A DNA stretch of 64,000 nucleotides from contig NZ_AWZR01000001.1 of assembly GCF_000472505.1 (NCBI RefSeq), forward strand, positions 1 to 64,000. The letters are read 5' to 3'. Below are positions 37,291 to 50,281 of the stretch, piece after piece. Source of the DNA: Luteimonas sp. J29 (GTDB lineage Bacteria > Pseudomonadota > Gammaproteobacteria > Xanthomonadales > Xanthomonadaceae). Below the pieces are notes generated by a model. That model did not search any database. It saw nothing but the letters and a program-made list of their open reading frames with translations, and had not been told where the DNA came from. The first letter of the stretch is position 1; every line of letters starts with the position of its first letter. A program made the position numbers and the translations under genes.

Positions 37291-38466
37291 TCAGGCCGAG
37301 ATCGCCAGCTTCTCCCGGTGGTACAGGCGCGCGGCCAGCAGCCACAGCACCAGGCCGGTGCCGAAGCCCACGCCGAGGTACACCATCCATTCCTGGGCCG
37401 TGATCACCTCGCTGCGCACCAGCTTGAGGATCATCTGGTTCTGGGCCAGGAACGGCACCGCGAACTGCCACAGCTGGTTCTTCATCGGGCTCACCATCAG
37501 CGCGATGGTCGGGACCATCGGCAGCAGCATCAGCACGCTCACGTAGGTCTGCGCTTCCTTGACCGACTTCACGGCGGCCGCGATCAGGGTCAGCAGGGTG
37601 GTGCCGACCAGCACCATCGGCAGCAGGACCAGCAGCAGCTTGGCCATCACCGGTACCGACACGTCCACCATCCGCATCGGGCCCGGGGCCAGCTGGAAGG
37701 AGAACTTGAGCGAGAGCACGATCAGCAGCAGCGAGAGCATGCCGAACAGGCAGGCGGCCAGGATCTTGCCACTCATGATCGCCGCGCGCGGCGCGGGCGT
37801 GGCCAGCAGCGGCTCGAGCGACTGCCGTTCGCGCTCGCCGGCGGTGACGTCGATCACCAGCGCGGCGCCACCCAGGAAGCTGAAGAGCACCAGCAGGTAG
37901 GGCAGGAACGCCAGCAGCATCCCGCGCCGCGCCTCCGGGGTGGCGACGTCGCGCTGCCCGATCTGGACCGCGAACGCGGCATCCGGGCTGACCCCCCGGT
38001 GGATCCCGCGCAGCACGCCCACGGTGCGGCTGTATTCGGCCAGCACCCCGCGCACGCGGTTGACCGGGATCTGCGAGTCCTGGCGCGAGCTGTCGTACAC
38101 CAGTTCGACCTTCGCCGCGCGGCTGCTGCGCCACTGCTCGCCGTAGCCCGGATCGATGCGCAGCACCACGTCGTGCTCCTGGTCGCGCACCGCCTGGTCG
38201 GGATCGGCCGGCGGCGGCAGGATGTCGATGTTGCGCGACACCAGGAACGCCACCAGGTTGGGCGCGTGCTCGGCGCCGGCCACCGGCAGCTCGAGGGTCG
38301 ATTCGAGCTGGGTGCGCACCCGCTTCTCGGCCAGCGAGCCCACGCCCAGGATCATCAGCGGGATCAGCACCGGGCCCATCAACAGGCCCAGCCCCATGGT
38401 CTTGCGGTCGCGGAACAGGTCGACCAGTTCCTTCTTCGCGACGGTCCAGATCACAGCCAGGTTCAT
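37291..38466 (-). CDS. natB: ABC-2 type transporter permease, NatB-like
   Basis: 391 aa from the ATG at 38466. One N-terminal membrane segment (LGLLMGPVLIPLMILGVG), a large extracytoplasmic loop (about residues 50-175), then five or so membrane helices (LLAFLPYLLVLFSFLGGAAL, FGMLSLLLIVLSLKFSF, KLLLVLLPMVLVGTTLLTLI, VSVLMLLPMVPTIALMVSP, GFGTGLVLWLLAARLY). This is the NatB sodium-efflux-type layout; AGERERQSLEPLLATPAPR is the cytoplasmic coupling helix. Its ATG overlaps the natA stop (ATGA). Substrate uncertain. Confidence 0.88.
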   Translation of the reverse strand: MNLAVIWTVAKKELVDLFRDRKTMGLGLLMGPVLIPLMILGVGSLAEKRVRTQLESTLELPVAGAEHAPNLVAFLVSRNIDILPPPADPDQAVRDQEHDVVLRIDPGYGEQWRSSRAAKVELVYDSSRQDSQIPVNRVRGVLAEYSRTVGVLRGIHRGVSPDAAFAVQIGQRDVATPEARRGMLLAFLPYLLVLFSFLGGAALVIDVTAGERERQSLEPLLATPAPRAAIMSGKILAACLFGMLSLLLIVLSLKFSFQLAPGPMRMVDVSVPVMAKLLLVLLPMVLVGTTLLTLIAAAVKSVKEAQTYVSVLMLLPMVPTIALMVSPMKNQLWQFAVPFLAQNQMILKLVRSEVITAQEWMVYLGVGFGTGLVLWLLAARLYHREKLAISA

Positions 38467-39206
38467 GCGGCTTCTCCTTCGAGTCCGGCCAGGCGCACGA
38501 ACACGTCCTCCAGGTCGGCCAGGCCGGTCATCTCGCGCAGTTCGTCGGGGGTGCCGATCGCGCGCACCTCGCCGTGCGCGATCACCACGATCCGGTCGCA
38601 CAGCGCGGCGACCTCCTGCATGATGTGGCTGGAGAACACCACGCAGCGGCCTTCGTCGCGCAGCCCGCGCAGGAAGCTGCGCAGCCCGCGCGTGGTCATC
38701 ACGTCCAGGCCGTTGGTGGGTTCGTCCAGGACCACGTTGCGCGGGTCGTGGACCAGCGCGCGCGCGATCGCGGTCTTGGTGCGCTGGCCCTGGCTGAAGC
38801 CCTCGGTGCGGCGGTCGAGGAAGTCTTCCATCACCAGGGTCTTCGCCATCGCCTCGGTGCGCGCGCGGATGGTCGCCTCGTCGATGCCGTGCAGGCGCCC
38901 GAAGTAGGCGATGTTCTCGCGCGCGGTCAGGCGCTTGTAGATGCCGCGCGCGTCGGGCAGCACGCCCAGGCGGCGGCGCACCGCGGTCGGGTCCTTCGCC
39001 ACGTCGATGCCGTCGACCTCGATCCGGCCCTGGTCGGGCGACATCAGGGTGTAGAGCATGCGCAGCGTGGTGGTCTTGCCCGCGCCGTTGGGGCCGAGCA
39101 GGCCGGTGATCTCGCCGTCGCGCGCCTCGAAGCCGACGCCCTTCACCGCGTGCACGGTGCCGGTCTTGCTGCGGAAGGACTTGTGCAGGTTCTCGAGCAG
39201 GATCAT
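38463..39206 (-). CDS. natA: ABC transporter ATP-binding protein, NatA-like
   Basis: 247 aa. Walker A LLGPNGAGKTTTLRML (about 36-51), Q-loop, signature FSQGQRTKTAIARAL, Walker B VVLDEPTNGLD and the H-loop FSSHIMQEV. It energises the NatB permease encoded next; the two overlap by four bases. The upstream hydrolase gene ends one base before the start, so three genes form one transcript. Confidence 0.94.
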   Translation of the reverse strand: MILLENLHKSFRSKTGTVHAVKGVGFEARDGEITGLLGPNGAGKTTTLRMLYTLMSPDQGRIEVDGIDVAKDPTAVRRRLGVLPDARGIYKRLTARENIAYFGRLHGIDEATIRARTEAMAKTLVMEDFLDRRTEGFSQGQRTKTAIARALVHDPRNVVLDEPTNGLDVMTTRGLRSFLRGLRDEGRCVVFSSHIMQEVAALCDRIVVIAHGEVRAIGTPDELREMTGLADLEDVFVRLAGLEGEAA

Positions 39207-39207
39207 G

Positions 39208-40728
39208 TCAGGGCTCCCAGCCGTAGTTGCCCGCGAACGGCGGCTGCGCGGACAGACGGTCCAGGCAGCTGGCGTCGAGCGCGGAGGCGTCGGTGGTTTC
39301 GATGAACTGGGCGAACAGCTTCGGCATGCAGCCGGCGCCGATCACGTTGTGGCCCTGGCCGGGCAGGACGAGGTGGCGCGCGCGCGGCAACGCCTCGACC
39401 ACCTCGTCGCCGTAGTGCGGCGGCGTCACCGGGTCGTACTCGCCGCTGATCGCCAGCAGCGGGAGGTCGCCCGACAGCGGCGTGCGGAAGCCCTCGGCGC
39501 GCGTCCCCTTCGGCCACACCGCGCACTGCGCGCGCAGCATGTCGACGAGCAGGGTGCCGAGCACGGTGGCTTCCTCGCCCGCGGGCGGGTCGGTGAACTC
39601 GCCGGCGTCCTCGGTGCAGGTCACCGACAGGCCCATGCCCATCGCCATCTGCTCGCCGACCTGCGAGGTCACCATCCGCGACTGCGCGAGCAGGCTTTCG
39701 TAACGGCCCTGCGCGGCCTCGTGCAGCAGCAGCGGCAGGGTGGACGCCATCGCCGGCTGGTAGGCGTACAGGCGCAGCAGGCTGACCAGGTGGACCTCGC
39801 GCGGCACCTCCTCGCGCCAGTCGCCGCTCACCGGATCGCGGTAGCGCACCGGGTCGATGCCGCCGGCGCGCAGCCGTTCGCGCACCACGGCGAGCTGCCG
39901 GCGCGGGTCGCCGAGGTTGGTCAGGCAGGCCTGGTCGTTGCGGCAGCGCGCGAACTGCGCATCGAGCGCCTGCTCCAGGTTGCGCGCGTGCTCCTGGCCC
40001 AGCACCAGGGTGTTGGGCACGACCGAGTCGAGCACCACCGCGCGGGTGTGGTCGGGGAACGCGGCCGCGTACTGCTGCGCCACCCGGGTGCCGTAGGACA
40101 CGCCCACCAGGTTGATGCGCTCCACGCCGAGCTTGCGCCGCACCAGGTCGAGGTCGCGCACGTGGTCGCCGGTGCCGTAGAAGCGCAGGTCGGCGCGCTG
40201 CGACAGTTCGTCGCGGCAGGCCTCGGTCAGGCGCACCAGCGTGGCCGTGTCGTCCTGGGCGCCGGCGCCGAACGCCGCCTCGTCGCTGAAGCCGGAACAG
40301 TGCAGCGGGTTGGAGCCACCGGTGCCGCGCGCGTCCACCAGCACCACGTGGCGGTTGCGGCGGACGTCGGCGAACGCCTCCGACAGCATCGGGAAGGTCT
40401 CGATCGCCGATTGCCCCGGGCCGCCGGAGATCATGTAGATCGGATCGGGCTCGGCCATCCCCTTGGCCGGCACCAGCGCGATCGCGAGGCTGATCCGGCG
40501 TCCGTCCGGCGCCGAGTGGTCCTCGGGCACCTCGAGGGTCGTGCATTGCGCCTCGACCGAGCCGCCACGCGGCGCGTCGAGCGCGCAGGGTTCGAACACG
40601 AGCTCGCCGTAGCGCAGCTTGCCCTGCGCATCGGTGTGCGGGCCGGTCGGCGGGCGCTCGCCGCCTTCGCAGCCGGCGAGCAGCAGCGCGGCGGCGAGCA
40701 GCGCGGGCAGGGAAGACAAGGGCTTCAT
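39208..40728 (-). CDS. Alpha/beta-hydrolase lipoprotein, tripeptidyl-aminopeptidase-like
   Basis: 506 aa from the ATG at 40728. Lipobox LLAGC near residue 20. The alpha/beta-hydrolase core has the oxyanion region MISGGPGQSAIETF, DARGTGGSNPLHC and nucleophile Ser in GVSYGTRVAQQY, with the acid/His part in SGEYDPVTPPHYG and LPGQGHNVIG. A C-terminal TAP-like domain follows. It probably cleaves peptides in the periplasm. First gene of the operon with natA and natB; the functional link is unclear. Confidence 0.9.
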   Translation of the reverse strand: MKPLSSLPALLAAALLLAGCEGGERPPTGPHTDAQGKLRYGELVFEPCALDAPRGGSVEAQCTTLEVPEDHSAPDGRRISLAIALVPAKGMAEPDPIYMISGGPGQSAIETFPMLSEAFADVRRNRHVVLVDARGTGGSNPLHCSGFSDEAAFGAGAQDDTATLVRLTEACRDELSQRADLRFYGTGDHVRDLDLVRRKLGVERINLVGVSYGTRVAQQYAAAFPDHTRAVVLDSVVPNTLVLGQEHARNLEQALDAQFARCRNDQACLTNLGDPRRQLAVVRERLRAGGIDPVRYRDPVSGDWREEVPREVHLVSLLRLYAYQPAMASTLPLLLHEAAQGRYESLLAQSRMVTSQVGEQMAMGMGLSVTCTEDAGEFTDPPAGEEATVLGTLLVDMLRAQCAVWPKGTRAEGFRTPLSGDLPLLAISGEYDPVTPPHYGDEVVEALPRARHLVLPGQGHNVIGAGCMPKLFAQFIETTDASALDASCLDRLSAQPPFAGNYGWEP

Positions 40729-41123
40729 TGCGATGTCTCCGGGAACAGGATCGATTCGATGGGTCGTGCGGACAACATGACGCCGCGCGATGCCGCGCCG
40801 GGCCGGGATCGCGCCGGCCGGTCGCGACGGCATCACCGACTGCCTCGACACCACCAGACGTCGGCCGGGCCGCGACTGTGACCGGTCACGGGCCGCGAAC
40901 GGCGCGCCCATCATCGCCGGCCGGCGGCGTGGCGGGGTCGTCGGGGTGCACGTCGGTCGCGAGGCACGGGCGGTTCCGGCCGGACCGCGGCGGGAGCGCG
41001 CGAAAACAGCAGCGCAGGATGCCGGCACGCCGCGAGCGGCGTCAAGCAAGGGCGGCGCCGCGCGTGCGCCGGTGGAGCGTGGGCGCGCTAGACTTCGCCC
41101 GGACCTTCCAGGGAGTGGACACG
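40729..41123. other. Intergenic region with a 12-bp palindrome
   Basis: A 395-bp gap between divergent genes, very GC-rich, with no supported gene. GTGACCGGTCAC at 40878-40889 is a perfect 12-bp palindrome and may be a regulator site. TAGACT about 33 bp before the 41124 start may be a -10. Confidence 0.5.
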
Positions 41124-41702
41124 ATGCGGATCGAACATCGACAGGCGCGCTGGAGCGTGCGCGGATTCCTCGCCGGAATCCTGGTGCTGGCCGCCGCGGT
41201 GCAGGCCGGCGAGCCGGTGAGGCTCGAGCTGGCCGGCGTCGCCTACGAACACCGCTGGTCGCAGGCGGGGCAGAACGAGTTCACGCCCGCCGGGCAGGAA
41301 GACCTGGAACGCTGGCGGGACATGTTGACCCTGGTCGAGCGCCCCGACGCCACGGACGGGGTAGCACTGGCCGCGGTCGCCAATGGCGTGCTCGCCAACT
41401 ACCGGCACGGCGGCGTGGTCGTGCGCACCGACTCGCGCCCGGCCACGCCCGACCGGCCGGCCGAGCACCTGGTGGTGGCGATGCTCGGCGGCGGGGCGAT
41501 GGTGGAGGCGGCGTTCGCGCGCCTGCTGCTCCACGACGGCACCGGCCTGGTCGTGGTGCGCTCGCGCCGCGCCTACGGGGAGGACGCGGCCGGGGAGATC
41601 GGGCGCTGGGTCCAGGCCAACGGCATGCAGGTCGAGCAGGCGCTGATGGAGTGGCAACCGCCGCCCATGGCCCGCATCACCGCGCTGCCGCAGTCGCCCT
41701 GA
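41124..41702 (+). CDS. Secreted hypothetical protein
   Basis: 192 aa. A signal peptide (WSVRGFLAGILVLAAAVQA) follows a short basic start. The mature part contains RLELAGVAYEHRWSQAGQNE, a segment resembling small periplasmic proteins of unknown role in proteobacteria, and AEHLVVAMLGGGAMVEAAFA. No cysteines for disulfides. It is convergent with the ferredoxin-NADP reductase gene, 11 bp apart. No family could be named. Confidence 0.8.
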   Translation: MRIEHRQARWSVRGFLAGILVLAAAVQAGEPVRLELAGVAYEHRWSQAGQNEFTPAGQEDLERWRDMLTLVERPDATDGVALAAVANGVLANYRHGGVVVRTDSRPATPDRPAEHLVVAMLGGGAMVEAAFARLLLHDGTGLVVVRSRRAYGEDAAGEIGRWVQANGMQVEQALMEWQPPPMARITALPQSP

Positions 41703-41713
41703 CCGCCCCGCGG

Positions 41714-42478
41714 CTACTTGCTGCTGACGTACTTCTCGCGGCGAATGCGCGGCACCGGCAGGCCCGCCTCCTTCAGTGCCTCGAAGCAGGCATCGACCAT
41801 GTTCGGGTTGCCGCACAGGTAGGCGATGTCGCCCTGCGCGTCGGGCGCGAACTCGGCCAGGAACTGCTGCACGTAGCCGTGGCGCACGTCCGCGTGCGCG
41901 TGCGCCGAACCCGGCGCCGGCAGCTCGCGCGAGAAGCAGGGGACGAAGCGGAACCCGGGGTGCCGTTCGGCGAAGGCGCGGAATTCGTCGCCATACAGCA
42001 GCTCGGTCGGGGTACGCGCGCCGAACAGCAGCACGACCTCGATGCCGCGCTCGGCGATCGCCTTCTCCAGCAGCGGCAGCATCGACCGGTACGGGGTCAC
42101 CCCGGTGCCGGTGGCGATCAGCAGGTAGCGGCGGTTGTCGTCGCCGGGCATCAGGCAGAAGCGCCCGAACGGGCCGCTGGCCTGGACCGTGCCGCCCGGC
42201 TCGAGCCCTTCGAACAGCGCGGTGGCCGCGCCGCCGGGCACGTAGCTCACCGCGATCTCGACCGCGTCGCCGGGGCCCAGGGCGTGGTCGTGGATGGTCG
42301 CCAGCGAGTACGACCGCCGGGTCGGCGTGCCGTCGGCGTAGTTGAAATGCACCTGGATGAACTGGCCGGGCACGAAGTCCAGCGGCTGGCCGTCGTCGCG
42401 GGTGAAGGTCAGGTGCGCCACCGACGGCGCGAGCATGCGCTTGCCGACGAGCTTGAGCGGAAACTGGACGATGGCCAA
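41714..42478 (-). CDS. fpr: Ferredoxin-NADP reductase
   Basis: 254 aa. FAD-binding motif RRSYSLAT (about residues 54-61), glycine-rich GTGVTPYRSMLPLL for NADP, and CGNPNMVD near the C-terminus, ending in EKYVSSK. It moves electrons between NADPH and ferredoxin or flavodoxin, for example for oxidative-stress defence and Fe-S assembly. Length and motifs match bacterial subclass FNR. Divergent from the yadG-like gene. Confidence 0.95.
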   Translation of the reverse strand: MAIVQFPLKLVGKRMLAPSVAHLTFTRDDGQPLDFVPGQFIQVHFNYADGTPTRRSYSLATIHDHALGPGDAVEIAVSYVPGGAATALFEGLEPGGTVQASGPFGRFCLMPGDDNRRYLLIATGTGVTPYRSMLPLLEKAIAERGIEVVLLFGARTPTELLYGDEFRAFAERHPGFRFVPCFSRELPAPGSAHAHADVRHGYVQQFLAEFAPDAQGDIAYLCGNPNMVDACFEALKEAGLPVPRIRREKYVSSK

Positions 42479-42571
42479 GACAGGAATGGGATGCTTTGGC
42501 CCGGGAGCGGACCGATGGGGCGCCTATACTAGCCCCTCGCCGTGAAACCCGGCCAAACCCCCCACGACGGT

Positions 42572-43533
<962 letters not shown>

Positions 43534-43537
<4 letters not shown>

Positions 43538-44349
43538 GCCGGGTCGATCCGCATTCCGGCATCGTGGCCGCGCCGCCGGGCGCGCGCCTGCACTGGGTCG
43601 CGCTGTACACGATCACCCGGCGCGAGATCGCGCGCATCCTGCGCATCTGGGGCCAGACCCTGGTGCCGCCGGCGATCACGATGACCCTGTACTTCCTGAT
43701 CTTCGGCGGCCTGATCGGCTCGCGCATCGGGCAGATGGGCGGCTACAGCTACATGGAGTTCATCGTCCCCGGCCTGGTGATGATGAGCGTGATCCAGAAC
43801 AGCTACGGCAACATCTCCTCCAGCTTCTTCGGCGCCAAGTTCGGGCGCCACATCGAGGAGCTGCTGGTCAGCCCGATGCCCAACTGGGTGATTCTGGGCG
43901 GCTACGTGGCCGGCGCGGTGCTGCGCGGGCTGATGGTGGGCGTGATCGTGCTCGGGATCGCGATGTGCTTCACCACGGTGCGCATCCCGCACCCGCTGGT
44001 GACCCTGACCACCGTCCTGCTGGGTTCGACAATCTTCTCGCTGGCCGGCTTCGTCAACGCGGTCTACGCGAAGAAGTTCGACGACGTGGCGATCGTGCCC
44101 ACCTTCATCCTGACCCCGCTGACCTACCTGGGCGGCGTGTTCTATTCGGTCAAGCTGCTGCCGGGCTGGGCCGAGACGGCCACGCATTTCAACCCGATCT
44201 TCTACATGGTCAACGCGTTCCGCTACGGCCTGCTGGGCACCTCGGACGTGCCGCTGTGGATCGCCTACGCGCTGATGCTGGCCTTCGTCGCCGTGCTCGG
44301 CGCGCTGTCGCTGTGGCTGCTGCGCCGCGGCGTGGGGCTGCGCAGCTGA
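43534..44349 (+). CDS. yadH: ABC-2 type transporter permease, YadH-like
   Basis: 271 aa with six predicted membrane helices (ITMTLYFLIFGGLIGSRIG, FIVPGLVMMSVIQNSYGNIS, VILGGYVAGAVLRGLMVGVI, VTLTTVLLGSTIFSLAGFVN, FILTPLTYLGGVFYSV, ALMLAFVAVLGALSLWLLRR). The ABC-2 signature region HIEELLVSPMPNW is present. It forms an exporter with YadG; the substrate is unknown. Confidence 0.93.
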
Positions 44350-45284
44350 TGCGGGTGCTGGTGCTCGGCGCCGGGGGGACCGGCGGATACTTCGGCGGGC
44401 GCCTGGCGCAGTCCGGCGCCGAGGTCGCGTTCCTGGTCCGGCCGGCGCGCGCGGCGCAGCTGGCGCGCGACGGCCTGCGCATCCGCAGCGAACTGGGCGA
44501 CGCCGACCTGGCGGTGCGCGCACTCACCGCCGACGCCCTGCCCGGTGCGCTGCGCGACGGCCCCTTCGACCTCGCCGTCCTGAGCTGCAAGTCCTGGGAC
44601 CTGGAGGCCGCGATCGCCGACGTGGCGCCCGCGGTGGAGGCCGGTGCCACGGTCCTGCCGATCCTCAACGGGCTGCTGCACTACGCCGCGCTCGACGCGC
44701 GCTTCGGCCGCGAACGCGTGCTCGGCGGCCTGTGCTTCATCAGCGTGGCCAAGGCCGCGGACGGCTGCATCGTGCACATGGGCCGACCGGCCTCGATCAC
44801 GTTCGGCGAGCGCGACGGCTCGCGCAGCGCGCGCGTGGACGCGTTCGCCGCCTTGTGCGCGGGCGCCGGCATCGACCACCGCGCCAGCGACGACATCGCC
44901 ACCGAACAGTGGATCAAGTTCAGCTTCCTCGCCGCCCTGGCCGCCGGCACCTGCCTGATGCGCGCCAGCGTCGGCGGGATCGTCCGCAGCGAGGGCGGGG
45001 CGGCGTTCATGGCCGCGCTGCACGAGGAGTGCCTGGCGGTCGCCGCCGCGACCGGCCGGCCGGTGCCGGACCGGGCCGCGCGCGCCGCGCGCGACCACCT
45101 GGTGGATCCGGACTCGGCGGTGAAGGCCTCGATGCTGCGCGACCTGGAGGCCGGCGGCCGGGTCGAGGCCGCGCACATCGTCGGCGACATGTGGCATCGC
45201 GCCCGCGCCGCTGGCCTGGAAGCGCCGCTGCTGCAGGCCGCCTGGACGCACCTGCAGTGCTACGAGGCCGCGCGCGCCGGCTGA
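44349..45284 (+). CDS. 2-dehydropantoate 2-reductase-family protein
   Basis: 311 aa. The NADP-binding Rossmann motif is at the start (VLVLGAGGTGGYFGGRLAQ), followed by LAVLSCKSWDLEAAI, ILNGLLHY and the ketopantoate-reductase C-terminal domain (EQWIKFSFLAALAAGTCLMR, then SSM-like VKASMLRDLEAGGRVEAAHI). It reduces 2-ketopantoate or a similar ketoacid with NADPH. Several PanE paralogues have other substrates, so panE itself is not certain. Its ATG overlaps the permease stop (TGATG), so it is translationally coupled to the transporter genes. Confidence 0.85.
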   Translation: MRVLVLGAGGTGGYFGGRLAQSGAEVAFLVRPARAAQLARDGLRIRSELGDADLAVRALTADALPGALRDGPFDLAVLSCKSWDLEAAIADVAPAVEAGATVLPILNGLLHYAALDARFGRERVLGGLCFISVAKAADGCIVHMGRPASITFGERDGSRSARVDAFAALCAGAGIDHRASDDIATEQWIKFSFLAALAAGTCLMRASVGGIVRSEGGAAFMAALHEECLAVAAATGRPVPDRAARAARDHLVDPDSAVKASMLRDLEAGGRVEAAHIVGDMWHRARAAGLEAPLLQAAWTHLQCYEAARAG

Positions 45285-45520
45285 CCCCCGCGCCGCATCA
45301 TCGCCTGGCATTGCCGCGCGGGACGGGCCGCGCCGGCGCGTGACCGCGCGGGCCTGGCCGCCGCGCTGGACCGGAAACCCACCGCCGTCGCCGCGCCGGG
45401 CCATCCCGCGGACCGCACCTGAACGCCGACGTTGGCACCTGTTGGCGCCGGATCGCGTATGTACCCGGTGCAAGGCCATGCCATCATCCCGCGGGTCCCG
45501 CGGGCCAGGGAGGAATGCTC

Positions 45521-46039
45521 ATGCGAAAGTCCGCTTCCGCCGCGCTCCTGCCGCTCCTGCTGGCGTCCGCCGCCGCCCCGGCGAACGACGCCTGCCTGGT
45601 CGGCGGCTGGGAGCCGCAGGGCAACGCGTTCGCCGAATGGATGCAGCGCCGCAACCCGGGCCTGCAGATGCAGGTCCAGCAGGACAGCGCGCGCTTCGAG
45701 TTCCGTGCCGACGGCACCTACAGCGCCGACATGCGCGGCAGCGCCACCGCCCGTGGCAGCGACGGCATGGCGGCGAAGGCGGGCGGCCGGTTCGGCGGCA
45801 GCGGGCGCTGGACCACCTCCGGCGACACCCTGACCCTGCACCAGGGCGTGGACCGCACCGAGGCGGACCTGGAGCTGAGCCGGAGCGGTGCGACGGTGGC
45901 GCGTTCGCGGCTGCCCGCCGGCGCGGGCGGGCCGTTGACCTACGGCTACCGCTGCGAAGGCAACCGGCTGGAGCTGCGGATGACCATGCCCGGCAGCGGA
46001 GACGTGGTGGTCCAGCCCTTCCTCCGCGAACGCCGGTGA
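45521..46039 (+). CDS. Secreted hypothetical protein
   Basis: 172 aa from the ATG at 45521, which is spaced correctly from AGGGAGGA; an ATG two codons upstream is too close to it. Signal peptide MRKSASAALLPLLLASAAAP. The mature protein has two cysteines (ACLVGG, YRCEGN) and a beta-rich body (FEFRADGTYSADMRGSATA, GRWTTSGDTLTLHQG), similar to lipocalin-like or META-type small periplasmic folds. No family assigned. Its stop overlaps the GTG that could start the next gene. Confidence 0.8.
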   Translation: MRKSASAALLPLLLASAAAPANDACLVGGWEPQGNAFAEWMQRRNPGLQMQVQQDSARFEFRADGTYSADMRGSATARGSDGMAAKAGGRFGGSGRWTTSGDTLTLHQGVDRTEADLELSRSGATVARSRLPAGAGGPLTYGYRCEGNRLELRMTMPGSGDVVVQPFLRERR

Positions 46040-46050
46040 ACGGCGTGGCG

Positions 46051-46818
46051 ATGTTGCGGAGGCTGGTGGCCTGGGCGCTGCCGTGTTGCCTGCTGGCCGG
46101 CTGCGACCGGCCGGCGGCGGGCGCCGGTGCCCCGGCACCGGCGGCGGACGGGTCCCCCGCGGCCGCGGCCCCCGGTCCGGGCACGGGCATCGAGGCGGTG
46201 CTCGCGCGCTACCTCGAGGCCGCGCTCGACCACGTGCAGTCGCCCGCCTGCCTGCGCCGCGACCAGGACGACTGGATGGCGCGCGCGCGCAGCGCCTGCG
46301 GCGACGATGCCGCATGCCTCGACCGCGCGCGTGCCGGACGCGCCCGCGCCCTCGAAGGCCTGCTGCCGGGCGCGGTGCTGGAGGCGGGCGCCGCGCTCGA
46401 CGGCGCCGACGACGCCGACGACGGCGTGCGCCTGCTGGCGGTCGCGGGCGACCCCTCCGACGACGACCCCGCCGACGCGACCACGACGGTCGAAGGGCGC
46501 CCGTACGAGGCCGAAGGTGGCTTCCTGCTGGTCGACGACGGGTTCGACGAGGTCGCCTACGCGGAATTCGAGTCGCTGCTCGGCGACGAGGACGCATTGC
46601 GCGAACGCTACGGCGAGGCGCCCGTCGTGTTCCGTGGCCTGCGTGGCGCGCTGTCGGCGCAACCGTTCGACGTCGGCGGCCTGGCCGCGATCGACGCGGT
46701 GGGCGCGCGCGGCGGCTGGCTGCGCGTGCAAGGCCGGCCGGTGGAGGACGTCGACGGCCTGCCGCACTTCGACGGCACCGGCTGCGTGCTCGTCTACGGC
46801 TTCGATCCCGGCGCCTGA
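46051..46818 (+). CDS. Hypothetical lipoprotein
   Basis: 255 aa from the ATG at 46051; a GTG at 46036 would overlap the preceding stop codon and is the alternative. Lipobox LLAGC (residues 14-18, MLRRLVAWALPCCLLAGC). The mature part is acidic, with GADDADDGVRLLAVAG and a pair of cysteines (ACLRRD, CGDDAACLDRA). C-terminal FDGTGCVLVYGFDPG. No known domain recognised. It is probably co-transcribed with the preceding secreted protein. Confidence 0.78.
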   Translation: MLRRLVAWALPCCLLAGCDRPAAGAGAPAPAADGSPAAAAPGPGTGIEAVLARYLEAALDHVQSPACLRRDQDDWMARARSACGDDAACLDRARAGRARALEGLLPGAVLEAGAALDGADDADDGVRLLAVAGDPSDDDPADATTTVEGRPYEAEGGFLLVDDGFDEVAYAEFESLLGDEDALRERYGEAPVVFRGLRGALSAQPFDVGGLAAIDAVGARGGWLRVQGRPVEDVDGLPHFDGTGCVLVYGFDPGA

Positions 46819-46826
46819 GCGGCGCG

Positions 46827-47639
46827 TCAGCCGGCTTCGGGCAGGCGGAAGAAGGCGCGCGCGGTGGCGGTGCTGGCGGCCGCGGTCGTGGCCGGGTCCT
46901 CGCCGCGGTCGCGCGCCAGTTCCTCGACGATGTGCGGCAGGAAGGCCGGTTCGTTGCGGCGGTCCTTCGGCATCGGCCTGAGCGTGCGCGGCAGCAGGTA
47001 GGGCGCGTCGGTCTCCACCATCAGCCGCTGCGCCGGGATGTGCTTCACCAGCTCGCGCAGGTGCGCGCCGCGGCGCTCGTCGCACAGCCAGCCGGTGATG
47101 CCGATGTGCCAGTCGTGGTCGAGGCAGTCGAACAGTTCCTCGCGGGTGCCGGTGAAGCAGTGCACCACGGCCGGGCCGATCCGGCCCTCGAACGCCCGCA
47201 GGATCGCGACGAAGTCGGCGTGCGCATCGCGCTGGTGCAGGAACAGCGGCTTGGGATTGCCGGCGGCGGCCAGGTCGGCGGCGATCTCGAGCTGGCGCTC
47301 GAACGCCTTGCGCTGCGCCGGGCGCGGCGAGAAGTCGCGGAAGTAGTCCAGGCCGCATTCGCCCACCGCCACCACTTCCGGGTGGCGGTGCAGCTCGCGC
47401 ATCTGCGCGTCGCACTCGGCGGTGTACTCCACCGCGTGGTGCGGATGCACGCCGGCGGTCGCGAACAGCACGCCCGGATGCGCGCGCGCCAGCTCCAGCG
47501 CCTTCGGCGAATGCTCGCGGCTGGCGCCGGTCACCACCATCTGCACCACGCCGGCCGCGCGCGCGCGTTCGAGCACGGCGTCGCGGTCGCGGTCGAAGCT
47601 GTCGTGGGTGAGGTTGGCGCCGATGTCGACCAGTTGCAT
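46827..47639 (-). CDS. tatD: TatD-family 3'-5' deoxyribonuclease
   Basis: 270 aa from MQLVDIGANLTHDSFDRD, the standard start. Metal-binding motifs: VDIGANL, GVHPHH, GECGLDYFRD, FLHQRDAH, VHCFTG and ETDAPYLLPRTLRP. The (beta/alpha)8 fold acts as a metal-dependent 3'-5' exonuclease in DNA repair. GLDYFRDF is typical for TatD proper rather than YcfH or YjjV. Confidence 0.94.
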   Translation of the reverse strand: MQLVDIGANLTHDSFDRDRDAVLERARAAGVVQMVVTGASREHSPKALELARAHPGVLFATAGVHPHHAVEYTAECDAQMRELHRHPEVVAVGECGLDYFRDFSPRPAQRKAFERQLEIAADLAAAGNPKPLFLHQRDAHADFVAILRAFEGRIGPAVVHCFTGTREELFDCLDHDWHIGITGWLCDERRGAHLRELVKHIPAQRLMVETDAPYLLPRTLRPMPKDRRNEPAFLPHIVEELARDRGEDPATTAAASTATARAFFRLPEAG

Positions 47640-47791
47640 GGAGCGCGCGTCGAAGGACGAGCCGCGCATTCTAGCCGGCCGCCACGCGCATGCCGCGCCG
47701 CGGGCTGGACGGTTCGCGCCGGCGGCGTCCGAATGGCCGGATAATGGGGCTCCCGCGCCGACGATCCGGCCGGCACGCGACCATCGCCTCC

Positions 47792-50281
<2,490 letters not shown>

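Noticed and set aside
40334..40352. CACGTG string as a further parS site
   Set aside because: Only the central hexamer matches (ACCACGTGGCGG). The flanks do not complete the GTTCCAC half-sites. Similar isolated CACGTG strings elsewhere were dropped for the same reason.
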